This document shows positions 46,334 to 58,188 of a stretch of 64,000 bases of DNA, piece by piece. The notes under the pieces are model-generated. The model made no database searches. It had not been told where the DNA came from and worked only from the letters and a program-made list of their open reading frames with translations. A program made the position numbers and the translations under genes. Origin of the DNA: Punica granatum (taxonomy: Eukaryota; Streptophyta; Magnoliopsida; Myrtales; Lythraceae); assembly GCF_007655135.1 (NCBI RefSeq), contig NC_045132.1, forward strand, positions 12,648,001-12,712,000, written 5' to 3'. Numbering within the stretch: position 1 is the first letter of the stretch; each line of letters begins with the position of its first letter.

Positions 46334-47940
46334 TATTTTTTTTGGGTGAATCTGGGTTCGAAGCCCAAAACATTAAATTAAAATAATAGTTAAGTAAATT
46401 TAGCCCAAGAGGACTAGAACTAAAATTTTGAACTCCCATAGATCACATGATTGCATAATTTGCAAGCCAATTCGCACACATGTTACTTTCTTGATAAATA
46501 TGTTCCAGCATCACCGTCCAGTCCCGACCAGTTAAATGATGGATGTCTGAAATCAGAGCATGATTCTGACCTGGTCTATTCTGGCGCGATAAATGAGGTG
46601 GACAACTACCTCGGAGTCCACTTCAATAAGAAGCTTCCTCACTCCAATTTCCCAAGTATTACGGGGTATATCACAAAGATACATTGCCGAGATTAGCCTA
46701 CTCCCAGATAGCCACACATTGAAGATAATACACACCTCCTTGGAGCTCACCCACTCCAATCGTCTTCCTTGTGGTGATGTCTTGCATCAAGCAAAAATCG
46801 GTGCAAAATATCACACAACAATCCAGATTTTTTGATAACTGGGATGCGTAATGCAATTAAATTTCGAGACCAATAAAACATTTGAGAGAACGAGGGGGCC
46901 TATATGAATTCGTCCAGTTTTGCAAGTATCAAAAACTCCCCCATTTGGTATGTGAATCTTCGGCTTCTCGGTAAGTAGTCACGACTTAGCAAACAAATCT
47001 GCACGTCCTGTCACGTGCCTAGAAGCTCCGCTATCAATTATCCAATCATGCCCAAAATTTACCAAAATAAAACTGTTTACCAGAGGCTAGATGCACGTTT
47101 TCATCATCTGGACCCAAAAAGTCGAGTAGCTTCTGAAACGCTGTGTCCGAAAGACGAGACAATCTGTTCAGCCCACTGCAGGGCTGCCCCAATTGTGGTT
47201 GATGGGCTTGCAGCCCATCGAATGAACTCGGCCCTGAGCTGGATTGTACCTGCAACCCACCGATTAGGCTCATTACGGGGTATATCACAAAGATACATTG
47301 CCGAGATTAGCGGGATATATTTCTAAGATATCTATTGCCTAATATGTATGTAACTAATAAGGCTAGTTAATATACATGATACAATATATCCCGCTAATCT
47401 CGGCAATGTATCTTTGTGATAAACCCCGTAATACCAAGCCAATTCCATTCCCATTTTCACTGCCCAAAGCTCCGCTGCTACTGAAGTAGCTGCTCCTAGG
47501 TTCTTGGCAAAGCCACTACCTAGTGACCATGATCGTCCCTTAGCTCCAGATCTTCTCGGGTTTCCTTTTGCAGCACCATCCGAGTTTACCTTGTGACAAC
47601 CCGGTACTGGTTTACGCAAACCCACATTCCTCCATTGACAAGCAGCTCGGGAATGCTGTTGTGTTCCATCTTGCTGTAGACGCAAGAACCTGCACGCAAT
47701 GCCGATGATAACACTCGCACATGAATTCGGCAGCGAGAATCCCTCATCGAAAAGTGAATAATTCCTCCACTTCCTCCTACACCAAAAATGAGACTTCATG
47801 ATAGAGAATACCACAGATGAGAATGAAAGATTGCGAATCAGCCATTGGTGTAGGTCATCCGAGAAGAACACGGCCTGGAGGCTGGTCGGAATAAGCTGCT
47901 TCCAGGTTATCTCCATCACCGGACAATCACGAAGAAAAAT
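46334..47940 (-). mobile_element. LINE (L1-type) 3' end with RNase H domain, split by an insertion
   Basis: Minus-strand translation from 47919 gives a reverse-transcriptase C-terminal tail, then the RNase H start KVNSDGAAKGNP and AAELWAVKMGMELAW (about 47440). The domain resumes on the far side of a 777-bp insertion as EIGVRKLLIEVDSEVVVHLI (46655 downward). A shifted frame then reads HHLTGRDWTVMLEHIYQE and CANWLANYAIM. A 3' UTR with GTTTTGGGCTTCGAACCCA and an A-rich tail ends near 46335. Family knowledge: plant L1-type LINEs end in exactly such an RNase H plus short UTR. The 5' part is absent, as is usual for 5'-truncated LINEs. Confidence 0.8.
46657..47433 (-). mobile_element. Composite copia-derived element with 41-bp inverted ends and CCAAG target duplication
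   Basis: The insertion starts TATTACGGGGTATATCACAA on the plus strand. On the opposite strand its other end starts TATTACGGGGTTTATCACAA; the inverted similarity runs about 41 bp. CCAAG flanks both sides (46652-46656 and 47434-47438), and removing the insert restores the LINE RNase H frame. The right 162 bp (47272-47433) is itself a palindrome built from the same end sequence. Between lie copia gag-protease pieces on the minus strand: LSDTAFQKLLDFLGPDDE, then WIIDSGASRHVTGRADLFAK (protease DSGA motif), then IGVGELQGGVYYL (pre-integrase region). Stops interrupt these frames. A 5-bp duplication suits a retroviral-type integrase, yet true LTRs with TG/CA tips are lacking. Confidence 0.7.
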
Positions 47941-48043
47941 GCTTGAAAAAATCCATATGAAACTTACTTTGTATCTTTACTTCTGAAAAATTTAGAATAA
48001 TAAATAAGATGAAAACTTATATTGATTTTGTTTACAGTTAATA

Positions 48044-48072
48044 CTAGATGAACGATCCGTGCATATGCATGG
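48044..48072 (-). mobile_element. Helitron-like 3' terminus (minus orientation)
   Basis: On the minus strand CCATGCATATGCACGG forms a hairpin, then ATCGTTCAT, then CTAG followed by T. The element would extend to the right of 48072; its 5' end was not found. Confidence 0.5.
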
Positions 48073-49561
48073 ACTAGAGTTGTCGCGCATATATGTATTA
48101 AAAAGACAGATGGTGATTGAACAAGTTATTGGAAATATAAAATATAGTTGTGACTAATTTTTGTCTATGTAGAAGTTAATTTCCATTTGATCTTTTAATT
48201 ATGGCAATTTATTTACTTTGATTAAAGTTTTTTTTTTTTCAAATTTTCTTGTCAGATCAACTTTCACGACAATGGAGATTCCCATAGTTTTAGGATAGCC
48301 GCGTTTCTTATTTTACTTTGTGAAAATACCAAAGATTTGTATCAATAAACTGAGATTTTTTCAATGTTTTAAACACTATGTATAATATATATGTCTACAT
48401 ATACAATAATTATTATTCCTCCGAAAAGTTTCGGAGGAATATCCTTCGAACCCCTCTGTAAATTAAAGTGGCCCTGCTTTCCATGATTATTACAAAAATG
48501 CCATCCCCATTGATTCGGAAGAGCTGAATCGGAGGGTGTAACAGACTTTTCCACTTCTGTAACTGAAATTTTTGAAATTTCGTGGATTATGGCACAATAA
48601 TAGCTTGTCGTTTACCACATAATGATTGATTGGAATTTTAACAGTCACTTAATCATCGGTTTTGTATGTCTACGTAACATGTCCTATGAGTTGTTTTAGC
48701 TTTTATAATTGTCCATAGATTTTGCTTTAGATTACTATCCCTCATGATCATTGAATATATTTAGACCATATTGGTCCCAATGTGGAACACCGTGACCATA
48801 AATAAGGTAGGCCAGCTGGCCCCCCTATGACTACCTTGTACGAGGTTGTGGTTGGCCGAACATCATGATTCATGAAACCAGATTGGCACCACTTGCCAGC
48901 CACGGTGCTAGACGATCTGTGGTCATGATGCCCCCATCATTGGGCAACACGGGTACATACGAGGCCATCAAAAGTCCAGTCACTCCTTCGGGAGTTCGAG
49001 TTCGTTTAGGAGTGCGGTGAGATTTCATAATAACTTTTCTTTATAATTTTAAGTAGATTTGATATTTGGTAAAAGTTTTTGAAATTACAGTTTGGACCAA
49101 AATTGCTATTGTAAATGTGATTTTCTAAACAGGTTAATAAGTGTTGATGAAATTTGCTTTTGCGTATTTTGTTTCAAATTATAAATAATTACATTTCTTA
49201 TTTTCAACAGTTTTAAATTAATTTCTTCCAAACACTTTAATTTATTCTGAAATTAACACTATTTCTCCATCAGAAACAACACTCCCAAACCAAACCTTTG
49301 AGTCCAGTAATGGACCCCCGGTGGCAGCATCAGGTAAAAGAAAAGAAAACATCTTATTTATGAATTTATAGAGACTATAAAAAATTTAAAATTGAAGCGG
49401 GTCGCATTTGGGCTTTGGTTGGGCTGGGCTTGGCCTACCTCTTTTTTATTTTTTTCCCCCCAAAATCCAAATTGCCTTTAAAAAAATCCAGTCTGATTTG
49501 TGACTTTGTCCCATTTACTCGCAAGTCCACCAAGGCTACATACCATTTCGAGATTAATTGA
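48073..49561. other. AT-rich intergenic DNA, nothing recognised
   Basis: Includes the probable interior of the minus-strand Helitron at its left edge. No gene or paired repeat seen. Confidence 0.4.
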
Positions 49562-49849
49562 AGTCTATTTAGGAGTGTGCACGGATACCGGGTATACCTA
49601 GAATCGGTCAGAACCTACCCGTTAGGGTAGGATCTGGGTAGCTCGTATTGAAAATAGGATATGGTCCGGATATCAAAATAAGGAACCGGTGACATCCGGT
49701 TCCAACCTACAGGGTACCCAGAATCGGAACCGGATGGTAATTACTAAAAAAAAAAGTAAAGTTAGTCTCAGTCTCAAGCAAGAGTCGGGAAGATAGGAGC
49801 CCAAATCGCCTTTCGTCTGTGACTCTGTAACCCAAATCGCCTTTCGTCT

Positions 49850-50225
49850 TCGACTTTTCACTCCAGCTCCTCTCCGTTGGTCGCTTCTCGTTTCCGACTC
49901 TCCACTCCAGCTCCTCTCCGTCGCTCGCCTCTCATCTCCAAGTGTGCTCGTGATCCCATTTCCCGGTGAGCTTCTGTTCTGCCTCCTCTTCGTCGCTCTC
50001 GTTTCCGACTCTCTACTTCGGCTCCTCTCCATCGCTCTCGTCTCCGACTCTCCTTCAAGCTCTCTTTCTCGGTGAGATTCTCCTATGGACTCTCCATCAA
50101 ATAGCCTCTGTTAGTCTGTACTATCAAAACCCTAAATTGGCTCTGTACTCTACTGCAGCTCCTCTCCGTCACTCGCCTCTCGTCTCCGACTCTCCTTGAA
50201 GCTCCCTTTCCCGGTGAGATTCTGC
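49850..50225 (+). repeat. Repeated CT-rich leader units inside the hAT element
   Basis: Phrases CTCCAGCTCCTCTCCGT, CTCGTCTCCGACTCTCC and TTTC[C/T]CGGTGAG[A/C]TTCT recur three to four times. The splice-donor-like GGTGAG in each unit suggests duplication of a first-exon segment. Confidence 0.7.
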
Positions 50226-50347
50226 CTCCTCTCGTCTCCGACTCTCTCTAGACTCCTCTACTGACCTAGTTGATTTGATTGAAGGAGTGTTTGTGATCCC
50301 ATCTACTGGAAATAGAAGTATAAAGTATATGCTTTTGGTTTGTGCAG

Positions 50348-50451
50348 CCGTCGCACAAGACTTTCAGGATCAAGAAGAAGCTGGCGAAGAAGATGAGGCA
50401 GAACAGGCCGATCCCGCACTGGATTCGCATGAGGACCGACAACACCATCAG
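50348..50451 (+). pseudogene. Captured exon of 60S ribosomal protein eL39 (RPL39)
   Basis: After the splice acceptor GTTTGTGCAG, 104 bases encode [12 protein letters not shown]...[15 protein letters not shown] plus AG of the next codon. This is residues 2-35 of the 51-residue eL39, ending in a normal donor AG|GTTCGC. The frame is undamaged and amino-acid identity to known plant eL39 is essentially complete. The last exon (the Tyr-Asn-Ala-Lys-Arg tail) does not occur downstream, and no ATG joined to a donor was identified upstream. It is therefore a fragment, not a working gene. The upstream CT-rich leader may be the captured promoter and 5' UTR of the parent gene. Confidence 0.9.
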
Positions 50452-51116
50452 GTTCGCATCCTTCAATACCTTCCCTTTGTTTAATTTTAATTTTTCTTTG
50501 AAAATCGGAAGAACTGCCCCTGCATTTGAGCTGCTTGCTTTGTAGAGTGCCCTAGATTTTTTCAACGTGGACATTCTATAGATAGAATGTGATTAGATTA
50601 GCATAGATGAAATTTCATGGTGAAAGGTCTCAATTTTACTCCACAACTTCGAAAAATTGATGCAAGTGAATTAGTTTTCGAATAGGTGCTGTAAAAAGTG
50701 CAGTTTGAGTAAGTTGCAAATGGCTTTGCATGATTAGGTATTAGACTGTGATACCATCCTATAGAATTCACTCATTTGGTTCGTTGAAGTTCGGGTATTG
50801 ATGAGAACTTGCAAATGGCTTTGTATGATAAGAAAATGAGTAGCAGTCGTTAATTTCTTCATGGAGCACCACATGCACAATTAGGAATCCCCTTTCTTAC
50901 ATGAATCGAGTAGATTTCAAGCCGGAACAAAACAATTTACAGGTTCCCACAGGGTACCCGGAACCTGTGGTAATACAGGTTCTGAGTAGATTCCGGTTCC
51001 ATGATTCAACAGAGTAGGGTTCGGTTCCAAAATCTTGAAACCGGTCCCTTACAGGGTAGGGTCCGGGTATCGTGAAAAAAATAGGATACCCGGAACCTAT
51101 CACCCCTAAATCTATT

Positions 51117-53076
51117 CAAATTGACTCAATAGACTCTTACATCTATAGGAAGTTCATTGATCGAATCCTGAGTTCCTGCCGCGATTTAGGATGATTCTCT
51201 CTAATGAGATGAGAAATTCTCACAAGCCACCAAACCACATGCACTCTTCAAGTTTCTAAAAGTCTAATAAGTTCGGTTTGTCCCCCCTCCCCCTCTTTAA
51301 TCCAAGAACAGTTAGTCAAGTAAATTACCCCCTTATTACAATATATTAGTATATTGAAAATGACTCTTTATAATCGTGATACGGAATCTCCCAACTGTTG
51401 GATATAGTAGGTTGCAGGACCCATGCGCATCTAACGATGGGAAGACCATATCATGATGATACGAAGTCATATTGGCAAAATCCAATTGACAAATACCGTG
51501 CAAGCTAGCTAAGCAAAGCAATGATGGGACATAGGTAGACATTGAGTTCGGGTCAGGTGGTGAAAGAAGAGTCGCTTGTTGAAATTGAGACTCAAAGATG
51601 GCCCACAATAAAAATCCAATAAAAATACATGCAAGTGATAAATGGGGTCCATAATAACCTCACTGACTCCCACTAATATGTATTTTCATTTGAGTTACTC
51701 ACTGACTAACACTCATTAAATATTTTTCCTTTTGATAGACTTCAAAATGAACAATAAAAGGCTCTTACTCACTTGGTAGATGGCCGTGAGATATCTATTA
51801 TATCAAGTACACATTGAGGCTACTTCCCTAAATTGAATAGCATTAACGCGAAACACGTATTATTTAAGTTAAGAGGTATGAGGTATTAAGCATGACTCTT
51901 GTCTTTGACTTGCAAGTGTTTCTACGCGAGACCCTTCCACGCAACATTTGTAATCGAGCTCATGTCGCAAATTGACTATCACCTAGCTCCTCAATAACAC
52001 ATCTTATCCTTGAGCCTCTCCCCAAAAGGCAAACGTCCCCAACGTGTTACTTTGTCTCGTACTGGCCAATGGAACCTTCAAGTAACCAAACACTCAACGT
52101 GGCTCAAAGCCATATCACTAAAAAACTTAATTCTCCAACGATCAACTATGACAATTCAAGGGGGTGATTAGTTCGAATGCAAAATAGATTGGATAAATTT
52201 TTTCTTGCATATGCTTTTTTCGTAAAGGATCTCATCATAGTGTTTCAAAGTATAAGGTCCTAACCATTCAAGTTATCCATGCTCAAGATTAGTCCTAAAC
52301 GAACACTGCACAACTATAGAAGTATCCAATTGCTCTTTGTGCGAGCATTAACAAATTACTTCTATGTGATAATGTTCAACACTAACAACCTCTACTAGAT
52401 TTATGAGTGTGGATCCCGTTCAATGACAAAAGTAAGCTATCCTGAAATATATAGAAGATCCTCAAGTTACAATATTTGCATGATGATGTGTCTAATTTTA
52501 TTATCTAGTTATGTCTAATTTATTATCCATCGGTGAGGTAAAACCAACCAAGATTTTCCCGCTTTACAGAATTTTGATATGATTTGGTCTTATATTCCTA
52601 GGACAGATTATGTGTTTTCAGTAGGGATTACGACATTCTTTGTTAATTTTTAACATTAATTACTAGCAATTTAACCTCTACTAATGTATTAAACGATAGA
52701 GGAAATGGCAAAGGAGACATGGTCCATTACATTTCTCGATTCTAATTGGTGAAACCTTTACTTTGATACGCCATAATGTAAAAGAATGGAATAAGATACA
52801 TATTTTCCTTTCACTCTATTAATCTTTATAATGTGTTAGAAAGAGCATTTTACTCTTATAGTCTCTTTTCTTCAACTTGATAAAATGAACACCCCTTCAT
52901 AAAACTTAAGTAATGCTTAGTCCGTCATTCTAACTAATTTTCAAACAAGTACCATATATTTTCTTTTAAGCTCATATATATATATATATATGTTCATAAA
53001 CTCACATCTTGATAAATAAGTTCATTTTTTTATTATACTAGGTTATATTTTCAATTTAAATACAAAAAAGAGTTAT
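51117..53076. other. AT-rich intergenic DNA with (TA)n at 52977-52990
   Basis: No gene, paired repeat or terminal motif recognised across 1.9 kb. Confidence 0.45.
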
Positions 53077-53581
53077 TGTTGGGAATTATAATCTCACATG
53101 GAAAAGATAAACGAATATCTATTGGTTTATATGAGAGTTGGATACCATTACTTATCAGCTTGAACTTTTAAGTGGATATGGGCCCGAGCTCGTATAAACC
53201 AAATGGAAATTCAATATGGTATCAGAGCGGGTTACGCTTCCGCGTGCCCACGCGCATATGCGCAGGCACTCACACCACGCTAGGCCTAATATGTCCGAGT
53301 GTAGCCAAAAGAGCGCGTTGTGGTAGTCCTTTCTCGCCCGAGCACGGAAGATGAGCCCGGCTCGAGGTTAGTTGTTGAGAGCATGTGTTTAAGGGCGCGT
53401 GACAATGTGTAGGCAGAAATAGACCACACGCTGCACATGAGGGCGGGTGTTGGGAATTATAATCCCACATGGAAAATATAAATGAATATCCATTGTATGA
53501 GAGTTGGTTACATCACTTATCAGCTTGAGTTTTTAAGTAGATATGGACCTGAGGCCTTATAAGTCAAATGAAAATTCAATA
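53077..53581 (+). mobile_element. TRIM retrotransposon (about 505 bp), copy 1
   Basis: Two direct terminal repeats of about 135 bp start TGTTGGGAATTATAATC (53077 and 53448) and end AAATTCAATAT. The first is followed at once by TGGTATCAGAGCGGG (53217), an initiator-tRNA-Met primer site. A purine-rich GAGGGCGGG precedes the second. The interior of about 230 bp is GC-rich and non-coding. This size and architecture define terminal-repeat-in-miniature elements. A related copy in reverse orientation is at 60085-60614. Confidence 0.88.
53217..53228 (+). promoter_or_regulatory. TRIM primer-binding site
   Basis: TGGTATCAGAGC, canonical for initiator tRNA-Met, directly abutting the left terminal repeat. 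Confidence 0.88.
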
Positions 53582-54187
53582 TATATATTCTCTCAATATA
53601 ATTATATTTCTCATTGTAAAATTCATTTTATTTCCTTCCATTCCATTTCATTCCAATGTACCAAATGGAGGTTGCGTTTTCTGATTTTTTATTTCTTCTC
53701 TTTCCCATCACCTATTTAGCCGCCTTCTCTATAAGTTCCAAAACCCAAAAAAGAAATGCACCAACTATTGTGGCACTTGCGACTCATAGAAAGTGCATCT
53801 TGTCCTTCTAAATTGTAAAATTCGATCCTACCGAGAAAGAAAAATTGTAAAATTCGAGAGATACTTTGGTGATCGTCACGTGGTGTGAGGAAGAACCAAT
53901 TAAAATGTATCAAACTCGTAAATGAGAAAGTTTTATGTGTAATGAGCGTACCACGTGACAATTTCACAAATCCCAACTCCTCTTGATTTTTAGTAATATC
54001 ACCAAAAAAATTACTGTTGACAAAAATAGATTTTTTATATGTATGGTAACACAATATCATGTGATATAACCATTTCATACGATACATTCTCGGTAATCAC
54101 ATGGATAATCGCCATTAACCATTATCAATTGTAAGAATCCTATTAGTTTTTCCGCACCATATCGTTCGAGCTAGGATCATTTAAAAA
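53582..54187. other. Intergenic DNA, nothing recognised
   Basis: A 123-codon minus-strand frame (53716-54087) has no recognisable domain and atypical composition; not called a gene. Confidence 0.4.
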
Positions 54188-55138
54188 TCTATACATAACT
54201 AGAATTTACTTGGGTGCATAATAAATGCTTAAAAGAAAATTTAAAAAATATGGAAAAAGAAAATTAAAACAAAGATAATAATTAAAAAATTTTAATAAAT
54301 GCAATATATGTATCTAAATCTCCTACTCACTATATAATAATTAAAAGAAAATTAAAAATATAGAGAAAATTAAAAACAAAGAATAAGAATAATTTAAAAT
54401 ATTAATAAATGCAATTAAATGAACCTAATCTCTTACTAAAAATAATTAAGAGAAAATTTTTGTTGTAATTTATTAATTATATGTAAGTGATAAATGTATA
54501 TAAACAATTAACTTAATATGACTTTATAAAAATTGAGCCTAACTTATAGAAATTGATATAAAATTTTTTATAATCTTATGAAAATTAATGATGCATATAT
54601 ATAATTTGTCATAAAAACTAAACATAGATATGATTTTCTTTTAATAAATTTTAAAATAATAAGAAATATATAAAAAGTATATATAAAACATAGAGTTAAT
54701 ATACATATTTGAAAAATATATATAATGTCTCATTATATAGAACAATAACAATGCTTACCCATAAAAGGGAGATTATATAAATCGAAAAAAAAAGATATTA
54801 TATAGAATAGTAACAATCTTTATGCATAAGGAAGATTCCATAAACAAATAATATAAAGAATAAATATAAATAATATAATTATATATAATACAAACTAAAA
54901 TTATGAAATAAATTAAATAAATTTACAAGATATAATACGAAGGTTGATTAAATAATTATAATTGAACTATTCAAAAGTATTCGTGTAACTCTATTGAAAA
55001 TTATTTTTGAAAATTGATGGTTGAGAATTTTGTTTTTCAATAATAATAATAATACTATAAGTAAATTAATATCTCAAATTGTGATAATTGTTATAAATAT
55101 ATCAACACAAGTTCGTGTGTTGCACGGATTAACACTAA
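54188..55138 (+). mobile_element. Non-autonomous Helitron (about 950 bp)
   Basis: The right end has CGTGTGTTGCACG (55114-55126, a short hairpin), then GATTAACA, then CTAA followed by T. A plausible 5' end is TCTATACATAACTAG at 54188 preceded by A, giving insertion between A and T. The body is extremely AT-rich and lacks Rep/helicase frames. The 3' end is the stronger call. Confidence 0.55.
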
Positions 55139-55688
55139 TTTATTATATAATTCAGTGTAATGATACCGTCATTTGACTCTTTGTTAGTGATCTTTTCCCA
55201 ACACCTGTTTGGCTCAAAGGCCTTCTTTGTGATAACCTCGAAAGATGCGAAATGAAACAGAAAAATATAGTGGCATTTATGACTCGTACAGCGTACATGT
55301 CGTCCTAAGGAAAGGCAGAGGCATTCAAAATTGCAATGTCTTGAAGAGTCGAGTGGTCCTATATATTGATATATATATCAAAGAATCCTCCTCCAACTGC
55401 CAGTCCAAAAATAAAATTACAGTGACAAAGAAATGCAGGATAGCTGTGGCTATTCAATTTTGGCATATCAAAATAGTTTCTTTCGTTTGAAGAGTACAAT
55501 CCGATCAGTAAATGCTGTCTTTCTGCCATCTACCGTTTTTAAACAACAGAACCGATCCCACCGAAAAAAACAACATGAACTGACATTCTAATAACTGGTC
55601 ATGTAGCCGGGTAATTAAGGACGGGTTCCAAATTACGGTGAATATGGAAGTCCTTTCATTGTTCGATTGATTCATTCTACATAATCTC
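55139..55688. other. KCS 3' flank
   Basis: AT-rich; would contain the 3' UTR and poly(A) site of the minus-strand KCS gene. Nothing else recognised. Confidence 0.4.
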
Positions 55689-58147
55689 CTACTCAGATAG
55701 TTCAAAATGATACGGAATCGGTCCTTCGTTGATGAGGTCCACTGGGTACGCATCGATCTCATTGGCCCACGGGTTCTTTTCTTCATGGCCGGCAACAGTC
55801 TTGATTGCCCTCCATATCACGCTGCTGCACTTGAATCCTGAACCAAATGCGATTTGCCACACCCGGTCGCCCCTCTTCATCCTTCCCTTGGCCTCGGTGT
55901 AGGCTAGCTCGTACCAGATGGAACTGCTGGATGCTTCGCTCAGACGGAGGCTCTTCTGCAGTGCATCGAGCACAGGTTTTCCGCCTACATGGGAGCACAC
56001 ATGGTCGATGGCAGTGTTGAAATCGGGAATATAAGGTTTGATCTTCGCCAGGTTGAAGAATCTGATCAGAAAATTCATGGTGTATCGAAGCTTCTCCCAC
56101 GGGGGGAGGATAAGATGACCCAGTGCACTGATGTTGGCTTCAATGGTTGTGTTAGCTACGGCCAAGAGGTCCCGGGTAATATTGACACCAATGCATCCTG
56201 CACTGTCCTCCATTCGGAAGATACAGTTGTACGAACGGTCAGAGCCGGTGGTGTGAGTATGAACAGTGTGGACGAGCTCATACTTGGCAGTTGATCGATC
56301 AGAAGGTCGGTTGGATAGAAGAATAGCTGCCCCACCGACGCGAAACACGCAGTTGATCAGGATCATCGAGTGATCATCACCTTGGTAGACGTTCTGGGTT
56401 ATGTTCTCCGTGCTAACGACTAGTGCATGTGAATCACCATGAACCTGTATGGTGAATCATATAAAATATTCTTAGATAGGCATCATATATCAAATTGCTG
56501 TCATACCATTTTCATCTGTAATAAACTACAAGTGCTTGGAGCTTTCTTAAGGAAATTAATAAGGAAAAAACTTAACGAAAGCAGCCATATCGACCAAATC
56601 ATCATAGTTTTTTCTTTCCCGCCGAGACCACGATATGTGTCATCACCTATAGCATCGATTTGTCCTAGCCAAGAAATGTTCTTGGTGTTGTTTTCTTGTG
56701 CCTATAAATGTAGAGCGAGTGGAAATCCAATCCATGTATTGCAGAAAGGCAAGTTCAGTATATTAATTGGATGCTCTGACAATTAATGTGTCAAAACACA
56801 TTGAGTGCTCTTAAAATACAAGCATTTGATGTTTGTTTATCAATCTAAGAGAGCCCTGTACTGTCCACGATTCCTTTTCTTTTATTGGCAGTTTGATTAG
56901 GAAAGAGTAGAGAGTATTGTTTTTAGAGAAAGCATAATTTCGTATCATTTCAAACATCACTTTATGCGTTTTGTGAATAGAGAAAATCGATATTGGGAGA
57001 GTTTTACCTTCTTAATGGACCGATTAGACTCGAACTGAATTAGTCGAGAACCGTTAGACTTCCGAATACCAAGATACAAAAATAAAAAAAGCACTTTATG
57101 CAAGTTTTGTGAAACTCTATATAGTAGTAGAAAATCCTACCGTTATATTTGATTTGTGTAGGTAGAATTGGTCTCAGCCTATTGTACAAATTTGTGGCCC
57201 TTTAACTCTATAGTAGTTGAAACTCTATAGTAGGGCCATGCGGATGCTCAAACGAGATTAGTCCCAGCCTATTGGTTGCGGACATCGTAATTTCATCAGG
57301 GAAAAAAATAATTCTACCTTTACATACAATTTGTAGTATTTAATTGTTTTTGGGTGAATTAGTATTTAATATTATTTTAATTATATAAATAATCAGCCAA
57401 ATCAGGAAAAGAATGGCACGGTGCATTGACATGCGTTCTCATTTAGAATAAAGAAAATTCGGGTTCAATTAGCGCCAATAAAAGTTTCATTTTTTTCCCT
57501 ATTCTGTTACTATGCCCAAGAGACTCAAATCTAGAATAATGAAAAGCCAAATCATGCAGTGTTGTTACTCCCTCCACACGTGACTTAAGATTTATATCTT
57601 GAGTTAAGTAAATTAAATGGTACTATATTTGCATAAATTTAGATGATGCAGTATCATTCTACTATGTTCCTTTGACGGATTATTATCAAATAATGTACCA
57701 TGCAGAATTCACCCCAAAAAAAAAAAGTACCATACGGAGAACAATTTGTCTACGATCACAGTGAAGGATGGTCTAAAGTTATAAATATATGTCCCTTATT
57801 TCTTGGGAGAAATGATGGTGTTACATACTAGCATGTCTTGTATAATTTTCCATCGTAGTGACAAAAATCAAGTTTCGATTAAAAAAAAAAAAGATTCGAG
57901 GTTCATCACCTTGATGCTTTGATCAAAATAACAAGTTAATTAGCTTCTTACACAGACATTTACGTTTCTGTGACTATTATTTCTTTCTTGACCATTAGCT
58001 AGTATACTTTCTAATGGACCAAGAGGATCAATATGTCAACCACGGACTTTATCCTTGATTTCCTGTAGATTAATTGAAGATTTTCGGATTGTCAAGCAGA
58101 AGTATCTTCTGCCGGTTGATCTTTTTTTCATCTTTATCACTATTTTG

Positions 58148-58188
<41 letters not shown>

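Larger units (their letters stand above)
49570..51108 (+). mobile_element. hAT element carrying a captured ribosomal protein exon (Pack-hAT-like, 1539 bp)
   Basis: The left end is TAGGAGTGTGCACGGATACC. The right end on the opposite strand is TAGGGGTGATAGGTTCCGGG. An 8-bp target duplication with one change flanks it: AGTCTATT (49562-49569) and AATCTATT (51109-51116). Subterminal regions of about 160 bp repeat GGGTACC and GGAACCGG words in both orientations. The interior is host-like: a CT-rich stretch with repeated CTCCTCTCCGTCGCTCG and TTTCC[C/A]GGTGAG units (49850-50225), then an exon of eL39. No transposase is present. Ends, target duplication and captured exon are all seen directly. Confidence 0.88.

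Noticed and set aside
50266..50574. 102-codon minus-strand frame
   Set aside because: Antisense to the captured eL39 exon and its flanking intron.
55989..56294. 101-codon plus-strand frame
   Set aside because: Antisense to the KCS second exon, which has clear family motifs.
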